Below the pieces are notes generated by a model, which was given only the letters and a program-made list of their open reading frames with translations, did not search any database and was not told the origin of the DNA. Positions 11,901-23,182 of a stretch of 64,000 bases of DNA are shown here, one piece after another. The position numbers and the translations under genes were made by a program. Numbering within the stretch: the first letter of the stretch is position 1; every line of letters begins with the position of its first letter. Origin of the DNA: Casuarina equisetifolia (lineage: Eukaryota > Streptophyta > Magnoliopsida > Fagales > Casuarinaceae); assembly GCA_028551475.1 (NCBI GenBank), contig CM052357.1, forward strand, positions 4,697,931 to 4,761,930, in the 5' to 3' direction.

Positions 11901-13045
11901 TTGGTAGAGTGTTTTAAATTTTTACTATTTCCATAAGGATTGAGTTTTTTTCTACACATAGAGGTTACAAAACATTCATTCTTCCACAAACTTCTCAAAA
12001 TGATGATGTTCGATTCTTCAGTGCATGTCAAGCAATATAATTTGACTTTCAAACCACCATGCTTACATGTTCCATCAAGAGTTGTTAATTTAGGAGCAAA
12101 AGTAGTTACCTTTCCATTCCCATTTGCATCTTTCCCCCATTTAACATGGTTTTCTTATAGGCGTTATAATAGACCATGCCTAATAGTGTGTTCTATGGCT
12201 TTACAATTTCTACATGGGTGTGAGAGTTTTTTTGCACATAAAGGTTGCAAAATAAGGAAGGTCACCTCCTTTTATATTAAACACCAATCATTATTTCCAT
12301 CATCTTTTAACCTTCTACATTATCCCCTTTCTTAACATGTGTGAGGTGCTAGTGCCAACTCATTGCCACATGTTAACTTTGGATATGCCTCCTCATGAAC
12401 ATTCATTCTTCCATGACAACTTAAAATGAAGCCATTCCATTCTTGAATGTGTGTCAAGAAGTATAATTTTGCTTTTCAAACAACTAAAGTTAAATGTTCC
12501 AATAAGACTTATGTCAATTTAGGTGCAAAAGTAATTACCTCCCATTTTCAGTCATATTATTTCCCCATTTTGCAAGGTTTTCTTACAAATGTCATAATAG
12601 ACCATATCTGGTAATGTGTTCTATAGTTTTACAATTTTCAAATGGGTTATGAGTATTTTTCTACCTATAAAGGTTACAAAATAGGGAAGGTCACTCCTTT
12701 TATATTAGATAGCAATTGGTATTTTCACCATCTTTTAAGCTTCTACCCTATTCCTTCTGGACACATGTGAGCTACAAGTGCCAGCTCATTGCCAAATGTT
12801 ACCTCTTGATATGTCCATTCATGAATGCTCATCCTTCCATAGACAGTTCAAAATGAACCATTCCAATCTTCAACGCATGTGAGGTAGTGTTGTTTAAGTT
12901 TTCAAAGAGCCTAGTTACATGTTCCAACAGATCTATATCAATTTGGATGCTAAAGCAGTTATCTTCCCATTTCCAATCATATCTTTTTCCTATTGAATGA
13001 GGCTTTCTTGTAAGTTTCATAATAGACCATGCTTGACAGAGTGTT
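8935..13045. repeat. Tandem array, about ten ~428-bp degenerate units
   Basis: Anchored on the phrase 'cttttaag/aac', units recur near 9058, 9484, 9913, 10341, 10770, 11199, 11607, 12311 and 12739. Steps are 426-429 bp, apart from one of 408 and one of 704 (a full plus a short unit). Shared phrases in every unit include 'gtgcaagtgc', 'cattcttcca', 'tttgacttttcaaa' and 'ccttttatatta'. Read on the minus strand each unit has TGTTGGAACATG and a TATA-like 'TATAAAAGGAGG', like part of an LTR promoter. The stretch at about 8840-8935 beyond the first unit resembles an LTR tail ending 'TTCTAACA'. The array is directly visible; the LTR origin is inference. Short frames in it are by-products of the repeat. 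Confidence 0.93.
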
Positions 13046-14430
13046 CATGGATTGTTAGCTTTGACCCCACCTTTTCCCAACTATCATCCAACCCTTACAC
13101 GTCAAACAAAAGCAGGGTTATGTTGTTAAAACTAAGCTGGTACCCTCGTTAACCACGAAAGTATTTCTTACGCTACGCCAATGTGGCCACACCAAGTTTC
13201 CACACCTTAGGCTTATAGAGAGAAAGAATAGGAACCTATAGCATCCGAATCATGGATTTAGCTCCAAACTTTAAATTAGGTTGGCCCCCTCATTCTCTGT
13301 TCTCTCTCGCGGTCGGTCAAGCTCTCCCTATCACTCTGAAACGAAGGTATTATTCTAGATTCTCATTTTCATTTTCCTTTTTTGTTTTCTGCTTCCCTTT
13401 TTTATTTCTTTTTGGGTGTCCTTCATCTTCTTTCCAACTTTGTTTTTTCATTTTTTTAAAGTGATTTTAGAAGTCCAAGGCATGACTGGAATTCAGAAAG
13501 AAAAATTATGTACAGATTTTAACGGTAAAGAGAGAGAAAAGACTTGGCTGGTTGGTGTGAAGAGCGTAATGAACTAGTTATCAAAATTTAGTGATTAAGA
13601 TGGACTATTCCCCTATTGTTGAAAGTCAAAAACTTGGAGGTAGTTCAAACTTGGCACTTAAAGCAATCTCTTTGTTCACATTTCAACAACTATCAAGAAA
13701 AAAAATTAATTTAAAAAGTTAGCTCAACAAATGAAGAGACAAATCAATGTAAAATTGAACATTCTCACTAATAACATAGCTTCTATAAGAATCATTTTGT
13801 CATGTATTTTTTACGTAAATTATGAGTTTACTCCCATTCAGAAGAATATTAAAGAAAAATTCATGTTTTAATATTATATAGAGAAACTAGTGTCCTATCT
13901 CAAAAGTTTACTTAGAAGATAAAAAGATAAACATATATATAGTCAGAAATTATAACTCACACATTAAAATATACTAGACATCCATAATGATGGTGATTAT
14001 TAACCATTTGTTCTTATTTTTGTACTCCATTGACGGAATGTGTTTGATATTGATGCATTTCTTGGTAAGTTTGTGTCATGGACCAAAGGAGCCCAAGATT
14101 TTCAAGGGATGGTTCATTATGCTTTGGTTGGAATTTTGGAAATGAATGTTGCATATATAGAATAAAGAATGAATTATTAAAATAAAAGGACTATTGTATT
14201 TGATTTTGAAAAGAAAAAACTGAAAACAATTAGAAGAGTGTTCCACAATATTTTTCTAAAATTTGCATCGATCAAAGATAAATAAAATATCAAATTTTAC
14301 TTCGAAAAATTTAGATAACTCTTGTTATGGCAACCAATATTTTTGCTATAAAAGAAGGTCACGAGTAGAAATAACGTAAGATGTCCTCTAAAAATAATAA
14401 ATAAATGACATTATAAATATATATATCATT
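13046..14430. other. Intergenic; possible non-coding leader exon of coatomer zeta
   Basis: A CT-rich, UTR-like stretch at about 13285-13346 ends in 'acgaag' followed by a good donor 'gtatta'. It could be a first non-coding exon joining an acceptor just before 14448 ('ttcggacag'), next to the coatomer start. The rest is AT-rich and carries no recognised feature. Confidence 0.35.
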
Positions 14431-14501
14431 TGTGTTCTCGAACTTCGGACAGTTCTCGGGTCAAACTTCGAACCTTTTCCCGGAAAATTTCGCCAAACAA
14501 C

Positions 14502-17500
14502 ATGGTACTTCCCTCGGTTCTTTCTCCCATTTAGCAACTAATTTGTTTCGCATTCTTTTCCTAAAGAGATTAATTGTCTTTCTCACCAGTTATCCAGAAA
14601 TAGATGATCTACCTTACATGTGTTTTACAGCAGGTTAGGAGAGTTTTAGGCTCTAATTGGCATTTAGAGTTGTCCACTTTTTCGCTTTGGTGTCTGATGG
14701 GGTAGATCTGAGGCGCTGGATCCGATCCATGTTTTTGAGAAGAAATATACGCATTGAGAACGGGAATTCTCTTTCTTGTGTTTTCTGTACAAGTATTTTG
14801 GCTATAATCGGTACGTTCGTCCAATGAAATGCACTAATATGGAGAGAAATCTGGCATGAGCACATATAATTATTATCCATAATTTTCTCTGGTTAGATCC
14901 TTACTTCTATCACCTCCTCAGTGAGGCTGATTACCTGGTGGTGGACACCTGTTGGCTTCCTTGTGATGCATGGATCCACAGAGGCGAGTAAATTGCCCTC
15001 TTTCCGATGGTTATATGTTAGGGATCATTAGGGGCTTCTAGTTTGATTTGTTGAAATCTATTGCCCTTAATGGTTGTAAATTCCTTTCGTAGTTTGATTC
15101 TTTTTTAGTCTAGGACCTTTTCCGATGGATATGCCTTGGTCATTTATCATTTCGCTGCTGACAGTTAATCAAAGAGTTGTTTTTGCTTTCTGGGAAAGGA
15201 AACCTTTTTTATTGGCTTTCTTGTGTAAATCAGGGTTAATCTCAGAAACGAATTATAGGAGTCTTAAGAGTGCTACCTCATGCCCAATTCATGTCAGTTA
15301 CTTGCTCACGTGTCGGGGGTAGATCTCTTAAAGGCCAGGCCACAGCAGATCTGTTTGGGAATGAATTTAGGAGGGCACTGGCAGAAAATCATTTATGAGA
15401 GTGCTGTGAGGGCTTTATATACGCGAGTTTCAGGGGCTAGGTAGCAGAGGGGGGGGGGGGGGGGGGGGGGGGGTGTTTGGAAATGGCACTGATGATGCAG
15501 AAAACACTCTTTTTTTTTTCTTTTTTCACAGAGGGATTAAAGGTGGGAGGGCTTCAGCAGGCAACTCTGTGATGGCAAGCAGCTCATACCTGACTTTTGA
15601 TTAAGACATACTTTGGTTGAAGGATAGTGCCACAAAGCATACTGATTCCAACTGAACTGGATAAGAATACAAAATTAGTAACAATACCAATAGAAACTAC
15701 TTATGTTCCAAAGAACTCAGCTCCCCAAATCAGTACCAGAGACAATATATTGGTTACATTGTACTTCCTACCCAATAAATCCATATAAGCTGTATTAAAG
15801 CTCCTCACTGTCCCATGTTTTGGTATGGGAGTACCGTAAGGCTGTCTACTATACGAGTTTGTTTGGGGAACTTAGTCCTGCAAGAAGAAATGTCTTATAA
15901 CCTTGGACAAAAGTGTCAAAGTTAGCACACAGTCTTGGGACACCAAGGGACATTTCTTGGATTAGCTATAATCAAAAGTCATGGTAAAACTCTTAAGGTT
16001 CAGTTTTGGTAACCTGTACTCCTGGATTGTATGTTGTTTGCAGGAGTCATGCCCTTCGGTTAAAAACATCCTTCTTTTGGATTCTGAAGGGAAACGTGTA
16101 GCTGTCAAGTATTACACAGATGAATGGCCTACAAATAGTGCAAAGGAAGCATTTGAGAAAGCCATATTTAACAAGACTCAAAAGACAAACGCACGGACAG
16201 AAGGTATTTACTTGGTTCTCATAAAATCCTTTGATTTTCATTATTTCAAATGACTAAATATACGAAGGAATGCCTCTCTTTCTAGTAGTTTTTTATTCGG
16301 TTCTTGTGTCAGGTCTTTTTAGTCCGTATTGATTTTGTTTGCGGTGAATTCTTGCTTACCAGTCTGCTTTGCAAGTGGCTACTGTTATGTTCATGTATTG
16401 ACTTATACAATGAATTTTTATCCTATTTTTACTATTTGTGATTGATGAAACTGACTCTGTTTATGCGTGTCTGGGGTGCTTTGCTTTGATTCCTACACTG
16501 TACAATGTTAACATATTTCTGTTTTATCTACAGCGGAGGTAACATTGTTTGACAACAATGTTGTTGTTTACAAGTTCGTCCAAGACCTTCACTTTTTCGT
16601 TACCGGGGGTGAAAATGAAAACGAGCTTATTTTGGCCACTGTTCTTCAGGGATTTTTTGATGCAGTTGGCATTCTCCTCAGGTTTCCCATAATGCTGATT
16701 TGGTTTACCATCCTTTTGTTTGTCAATAGTTGCCATTATTCATTTCTTCACTTTTTATCTTATTTAGTATTCTATTTTATCTAGAGGTAATGTGGACAAG
16801 AAAGAGGCACTGGAGAACTTGGATCTCATCCTGTTATGTCTTGATGAAATTATTGATCGCGGGTATGCCCTATGTTTTATCATATACTTTCTTTTTCTCA
16901 TTTTTAAGTCTTTCTTTTTCAGCCTTGTTTACTGAAACTGTATCTTCCTTAGCTATAGCTGTTTTATATCTTTAGGTTGCTAAATCTAAAATACCTGAAT
17001 AAATAGATCCTCAGGTCTTGAAGTTTTATATTATGAAATCTGATGGTTGTATTATAGTTGTGAGGCATAAACACACATAAAAAGCCATCAATATTTCTTA
17101 GGTCTAGTTGGAAATGGTCTTCCCAAATCATTTTCTTGAGGATTCTATTTTGTGAAAATTTGTGTTCTTTGGAGTTACTACAATTTACTATGGCTAGCTT
17201 CAGTGGGTACTCTAGTAGAACATTTGGAATCAAGAGGGGTGCCATCTGATGGCTTGGCCATCTACTATATTGTCAAAGAAACTTTTATAGCTGGGAATTA
17301 TTAGCTTGGGATAACATTTCTTGAACATCGCAAAGCGTTGAACCTTTACAACTTATCACTATGCTAATTGTCCTTTTGTGATTTCCAATTTCTTTTTCCC
17401 CTCAAATCCATTAAAAGTGTTATGTACAGGGTAAGTCCTTTGAATTTTGTTGATCTCTCAACCCCTCATCCACCCCATCGCCCCAAAGGGGCGAAATCCT

Positions 17501-17985
17501 CCCAAGACTGATGATTCAGAATTATCAGTGGGCTTTGAGGCTTCATCAGGAACCAAAATTTGTGTCGAGTTATTGTTAGCACATGGCGAGCTGTTTCATC
17601 TTTGTTCTGTTCTTCTACGCTTTCATGGCATGTCTTCCCACCTAGACCTAACCAATTTGTTTCTGCAACAGTATTGTTCTTGAGACAGACGCAGACGTTA
17701 TAGCAGGGAAGGTTGCAAGTAACAGCATCGATTCTGGAGCTCCCTTGTCTGAGCAGGTATTGAAACCCTTTCTAAAATTACAAACCCCAACTCCCAATAT
17801 CTTGTCTTCTCTTACCAAAGAAAGTGGAAGTAAAATATGATAAAAGAAAAAACATTTACTGGAACAAATAAGTAATATCACTACCATATTTAAGTGACAT
17901 CCCTGTTTTAAATTTTGTTTCACAGACAATCAGTCAAGCATTGGCTACCGCCCGTGAACATCTAACAAGATCCCTTCTTAAATAA
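14502..17985 (+). CDS. Coatomer subunit zeta (COPI)
   Basis: Six exons join in phase: 14502-14504, 16044-16203, 16534-16681, 16785-16862, 17672-17756 and 17926-17985, giving 177 residues, the usual plant length. The protein starts [19 protein letters not shown], contains '[17 protein letters not shown]' and '[17 protein letters not shown]', and ends '[13 protein letters not shown]'. Zeta is the small longin-fold subunit of the COPI F-subcomplex, pairing with gamma-COP on Golgi-derived retrograde vesicles in the cytosol. The start was chosen because an ATG lies exactly against a donor (ATG|gtactt) and, joined to the acceptor at 16044, restores the family N-terminus. The first coding exon is therefore only the start codon. 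Intron 1 is 1.5 kb and carries a 25-G run. Confidence 0.93.
15449..15473 (+). repeat. Poly-G run of 25 bases in coatomer zeta intron 1
   Basis: An uninterrupted run of 25 G lies in the first intron. Such runs can fold as G-quadruplexes and are prone to length variation and sequencing error, so the exact length is unsure. Confidence 0.9.
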
Positions 17986-18290
17986 GGCATATGCGGAACA
18001 AAAGTAAAGGAGGAGACGACTTTTTTGATTTTGCAGTAGACATACTTGGTGTACTCTAGCATCAAATCTACCTCAATCTTGCTTCTTTAATTCAGTTTAC
18101 ATTCATGGTCCAGTGTCTGTATCTTGCTGAATTCAAATGTTTTCTTGTAAACTTGATTGGGTTGAACATTGGATGCAATGTCATTTCTATAGAGGAATTA
18201 ATTTTAACTTTTAAAATATGGTATAAGCTTAGGCACGTGCAATTATGTCATTATGCATCTAATGTATAAAATACAAAGGTGTCAAAAATG
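17986..18290. other. 3' flank of coatomer zeta
   Basis: Presumed 3' UTR and downstream DNA of the coatomer gene, becoming AT-rich after about 18180. No other feature is seen. Confidence 0.5.
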
Positions 18291-18293
18291 GGT

Positions 18294-18645
18294 GTTAGAA
18301 CATTGAGAGGTCCTAGGTCCCACTAGCTTCATTTAACTACTAGTAAATTGACAAAGTATGCATTATTATATCACTGCATTACAGCAACAAATTTTACGTC
18401 ATCACTTGTTTTACACTTTTCTAAATCATAGCTTAATCTACATAATTGTCTCCTTCATAGGAAATCAGCCCTCAGCAGAATCAGTCCCTACGTTTCTATC
18501 CTCTTTAATACTAGTGATTATCATTTAACATAAAACATAATTTAAACAAGCATAAATACATCTCTGTATGAGAAGATAATCAACATTGTTGAGGATGGTG
18601 TTACTAGCAATTAGGGGCAAATTGTACGGGAAAATTTTTATTAAA
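18294..18645 (-). pseudogene. Fossil copy of the CorA-like gene's 3' end
   Basis: This stretch aligns by eye along its length with 26163-26503, in the same orientation. Shared phrases include 'actagtaaattgac', 'atatcactgca', 'caacaaatt', 'atcatcacttg', 'aaatcatagc' and 'tatgagaagataatcaac'. In the source this covers the 3' UTR and the last ~80 coding bases of the CorA-like gene (stop at 26420). The copy stops being alignable at about 18645, inside what would be the last exon. Divergence is substantial, with many substitutions and small indels, so it is a non-functional relic of a local duplication about 7.9 kb from its source. Confidence 0.85.
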
Positions 18646-18649
18646 AGAA

Positions 18650-19320
18650 GTTACAAAATGAGTTTCAAATTGTGTGGAAGATTTTGCAAAATAGATATCT
18701 TGAGTTCCAATCTTATCAAACCTACGCATTGGCACACCATCTAGTAAGTCAAAAAGAAACTATTTTGAAGGATTTTCTAGTTTCTTGTATAAGCACATAA
18801 GTAGTTTGTTAGTAAGTAGAAACAACAAAATTTTGATGTCATTTTCTCCATTTTTATTGCATCAAAATAATGAATAAGATACGAAAAAGGTGCAACAAAT
18901 CAATAGCTTCTCAAGAATATTATCATGAAAAAATTTCAAGAAGTACATATCAATATTATTTTTTCAAATGTATTTCTTCATGTGCTAAATATATTTGCCT
19001 TTCTCAAACATAAAAATCTCAAAAAGCTTGCTGTGCTTATTAAAAAATATATATGGCTTAGTTATGATATGATAAAATGATAAAATTTGCATAGGATGTG
19101 TAAAATATATAATTGAAGTGCAAGTTTCATTAAGGAACTTTATCTAACATCCATGGCAAATAACTTGAATGACATGTAGTGTGATTACAAGTTTTCGTGT
19201 CATTAATAAAATAGAGTGACATGACTTTATGAACATACCTAAAAAAAAAATATAAAGAATCACTAATTGCTAAATTATTGATGAGATTAAAGATCTTTTG
19301 ATATTGTTTCCATAATCATG
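18650..19320. other. AT-rich intergenic DNA, nothing recognised
   Basis: No open frame, RNA gene or named repeat is supported between the fossil copy and the GC-richer stretch starting at about 19320. Confidence 0.5.
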
Positions 19321-19324
19321 CCTC

Positions 19325-19571
19325 GTCCCAAACCGAATGCATTCTGTGGGCTGGTTGAGCCCATTCCCTCCCGTGTAGACTCGTTGGCCAGTAGAAAACT
19401 CCACCTAAACTAACGTACAAAAAAACACATGGGTCGCCGAGGGCCAACTTTTTGCCATCTGTCCACCTCCAAACACGGATCTACCAGCACAAAACCCCTA
19501 ACCCTTCCCTACCCCTTGGGTGGCGGAGCTCTATTTGGCAGAGCAGCGCTGTTCAAGACGTCTGGAGGTGA
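19325..19571 (+). promoter_or_regulatory. Orphan housekeeping-type promoter and exon-like stretch
   Basis: A GC-richer island in AT-rich DNA. It has two site-II-like elements in inverted arrangement ('tgggctggttgagccca', about 19349-19365) and a telo-box-like 'aacccctaaccc' at about 19493, a pair typical of plant ribosomal and other growth genes. An ATG at 19429 opens a 47-codon stretch that reaches a good donor at 19571 ('ctggag|gtgaga'). No downstream exon with family similarity was found before the next gene, so it may be a lost gene's 5' end, a non-coding transcript or an alternative exon. Confidence 0.35.
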
Positions 19572-20547
19572 GATCTCTTCTGTTTTTCGTATTGTATTGG
19601 GTTCCTTTTCCTGGGTTGTCTTTCTTTGGATCTTGGGAGACTAAACACTGGCTTGGAGAGAAAAATTGGGACTTTGATGAAAAAGAAAGGGGGGAATCAG
19701 AATGAAAGCCGAGGAAATATGATCCTTGGCTTATAGTTACAATGGCTTGTTTCCTTTCTTTGCTATTAGTATATCTGGTTTGTAAAACAACGGTAAGGTT
19801 TCTGCCTTCATATGAATTACTTAGCGTTGTGTTGATATGTGCAGATATGGGTTTTTTGGTATATTATTAGCGTTCAATCTTCGTTTCATACTCTTTTCTA
19901 TTGCTCGCTGAGGAGGTCATGTTGTGTCAAAGCTACATAGTTTTTGTTAAAAGCCACCATCTTTCATATTTAGCTTGAAAATTTTCCTTTCATTCTGAAA
20001 TTATAAGTATCTAGTTTCTTCTCTGAACAGTTTTGAAGGAATGAATACATCCATGGTCCATCAACTGTGCATATCATGTCTAGTGATTGTCAAAATCTAC
20101 CTTCATTTGTTATCAGTATCATCAACGAAGGATTAAATAAAATCTGTAGAAAAAAGAAAAGTACAGCCAAGCATGATTTTAACTTTGGTAATATTTGATT
20201 TCAAAGAGTCTTTGCTGTGTCTTTTTTTATAATCATTTACAATCTCAGATGCATGATTGGAGCAAAAGGCATCATTTGATAAGCGATTACCATGTATGTA
20301 GGTACAACATTCATTGCTTGCAAAAAAGAAGCATGAACAAAATTTTATTTCATCTCATTTGGAGCAGCAAATTGTGCTGCTATTGATCAAAATTTCGTAT
20401 ACAAAAGAATAATGATCAAAACTTAATTTCATTTAGAGCAACGAAACTACACTAGAGAACTCTATACAAAAGAATAATAGTCAAAATTTCATTTCATTTA
20501 CAAGAATAGGGAGCAAGAGATTATTTATATCACAGTACAGCTTCAGT
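19572..20547. other. Flank between orphan promoter and GTE-like gene
   Basis: T-rich, intron-like sequence follows the donor at 19571. The last part should hold the 3' UTR of the minus-strand GTE-like gene. No coding exon is recognised. Confidence 0.4.
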
Positions 20548-23182
20548 TTAGTAATGAGAATCTTTTGAGCCAATCCAAGCATCAAACTCTTTCTGAACCC
20601 ATATGTTTTCGTAAATGTTCGCCGTATTTGTCATCTGGAAGCAGGAACAATGTCAGATACCACATCGAATGAATGTGCACAACTAAAAGAGTGAGGAAGA
20701 GGCACCGAGAAGCTGACCTGGCGGAGAGCAACTCGTGTGGCTTCTCTTTCTTTTTCTCTTTGAGACTTTACACCAGCAGCATCTTCACTATTTTCCATTT
20801 GATATTTAATCTTGTTAATCTCTGCAAATGAACATTCATTATGATCAATTAAAATGGCAAGTAGTTACAAACTCTCATTGAACCCAAAACAAGAAAAAAC
20901 TGAATGAATAAAAAGTAGCCATTAAGTCATTTTAAGTAGACAAACATAAAACATGTGACGTATTGTTTTGTTGTCATAATTATAGCAACCACGATTTCTC
21001 TCCTTGTCTTCTTTGCGCTCAAAGTTTTATCTAGCATTAGACTAGGCTAGATATTAAGCAATGAGTATCATGTATATAAAAGAGGTGTTAATCTTGGTAT
21101 TCGAAAAATTATAAAATTAATATCATCAAACGTGCCAAAACGTGGCATTCAATGATATTGACAACCACACTACGATATAAGTGTTCCTTAGTCCTTAAAA
21201 GGCCATGAGTAAAATGAAACCCAATTTATTTTTTAGACAAAAATAAACCATATCTAGGCTAATTTAGAGGTGAAAAGTGAATCCCAAAGTCGCTACCAAT
21301 GCTTTGACGCAAGTGCCAAAATGGACCTCCTTATGCGTCTAATTTATGCTCTTCACCAAATTCAAGAACTCGTCTCTTATCCATATCTTATCGTCACCCA
21401 CTAAAATGGGCCATGAAGACATCAAAATATTGCAAGAGTACCAAAAACCACTGTATAAGGTATGTAAGGGTTGTAGTCTATCTTTATGACATGAATATTC
21501 TTACAAAAAGATGTTTGATTTTATGTATGGCAATCACTATCTATTTACTAACAAATTTGGTTGTCTAAGGTCCTTATAAGGAATTTAAGATATAAGTAAA
21601 TATGTATAAGACATAATTAATAAAGCTATGATAATGTAATATAGAATTCATGAAATACATCTTCTGTGTGGAAGATGATATAATTGTATTATTGTATAAA
21701 TCAAGGTAGATAGTTTGGTCCTTGAAATCCTCATAAATAAGTATACAATAGAGTACTTGAATTTTTGAGCATAAGCAAATTTTAAGTTGCTTAGCTCACC
21801 TTCAAGTTGTATAATTTCAAATCTTCTTTTTTCTTCTTGCATCTTCAAAGGATTTAGTATTTTACCCTGATAACAAACAAGAAAATAACATGTATAAGTA
21901 ACTACTAAAACCTAGTACCAAAGTACAATTTGATATAAGAATAGGACAATGTCTAATTCCTTAACCAATTTTCTCTTCAAAAATAGAAAGAATGTCTTAC
22001 ATGGTTAGAAATGGTATGTTGTGCTTTAACAATGATTTCAGCAAAACGACTTTTTAGCATTGCAGTACGGAGATCTTGCTTTGGAGATGGTTGTATTTCG
22101 TGTATTAAGTGTCCTATAAGATACCAACATCAATGAAACATACTTTTGTTAGTGTGTTGCATTGAATATGAATATTAAAAAGTAATACTAAAATGAGATA
22201 TTACTAACCTTTGGGAGCAACATTTGTGTCAAGAGGTATGGGCTGAAAAGTGGGGCATGTATTTTCCTTGTGTATTGCACTTTTTGCCCCTTCACATCAC
22301 CATCCAAAACCAAGGCAACAAATTAGATCATTGAGAAATACTCAAGATATCACACATTAAAGTAAAATTGAAGCATATGACTTGATAATAAAGAATCATT
22401 TGTTTTAACACATATAATTATAAGAATTAAGCATTAAAGCCGCCATAAAAAAAATGACATACTAAAGTGTGCTTTTGATTTTTTTTGTGGTTTGAATGAA
22501 TTAGATTTCTATAAGTTGCTTATACAAGAAAACTCAATGTATTGAGGACAAATACAAGCAATTGGACCCAAGACTAAACCAATTCACCATTCAATATGAC
22601 CAAAAGCATAAAAGAGTAAGTCACACATTGGATTAGCTCTTACAAGGAATTTTAAAGCAAAAACTACAATATGTACTTCATACCTTCTTGAAAGTTTGCC
22701 CTTGATGACTTATGCGCACAATCTTGTTTTTTCTTGTCATGCAACTATAATGAACAAGACATAATTGAGTCAAATAAAGAATAAAATGTCTATTGTAATA
22801 AAAAAAAAAAAAGCTTTAAAAGCATAACAAAGCTAAAAATGGAGGAGGAAAAAAGGCCAACCTATTGGCTAAAATTGCAAACATTCAATTTTAACTCATT
22901 TACTAGACAAATAAGCAAATTATATTTAAGAATGAATATTACTAAGAAGTTACTTACTTTAGCATCTTTTGCATAAGACTCCTTTTTGAACTCTTCACAT
23001 TTGATTAACCTCTCATGCAACAGTTTTCCACGAAAGCAAGATCCTTTATTAACTTTCTTTCTTGTATTGTTCATTACTTTCACTCGTCTATTAACAAAGT
23101 TGTCACCACGAGTGGCTTCTTTTTGTTTCTTGAAGAGCTTGACATTGAGCTTCTTGACTGCTTTAAGCTTACTTGCAGCCAT
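20548..23182 (-). CDS. GTE/BET C-terminal-like protein without bromodomain
   Basis: Seven coding exons on the minus strand (23182-22958, 22744-22684, 22289-22209, 22113-22001, 21866-21800, 20821-20718, 20634-20548) join in phase into 245 residues. The first ~75 residues are very Lys/Arg-rich (MAASKLKAVKKLNVKLFKKQ). Then come 'LRTAMLKSRFAEIIVKAQ', a Glu/Lys-rich segment after 'NPLKMQEEKRRFE' and 'REKEREATRVALRQM'. These match in order the region after the bromodomain and NET domain in plant GTE8-12-type proteins ('LRAAMLK.RFADTI.KAQ' and 'ERE.AR.AL.KM', as I recall them). No bromodomain exon is present here or in the leader. The tail (NIYENIWVQKEF) is not one I recognise. A nuclear role is likely from the basic N-terminus, but function is unknown; it may be a diverged GTE relative or a truncated duplicate still under splicing constraint. 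Confidence 0.7.

Noticed and set aside
9692-12335. Several 60-130-codon plus-strand frames with similar peptides (TFPFPFTSFPHL type)
   Set aside because: They are translations of the 428-bp repeat units in one frame and recur with the array; no splice structure or known domain supports them.
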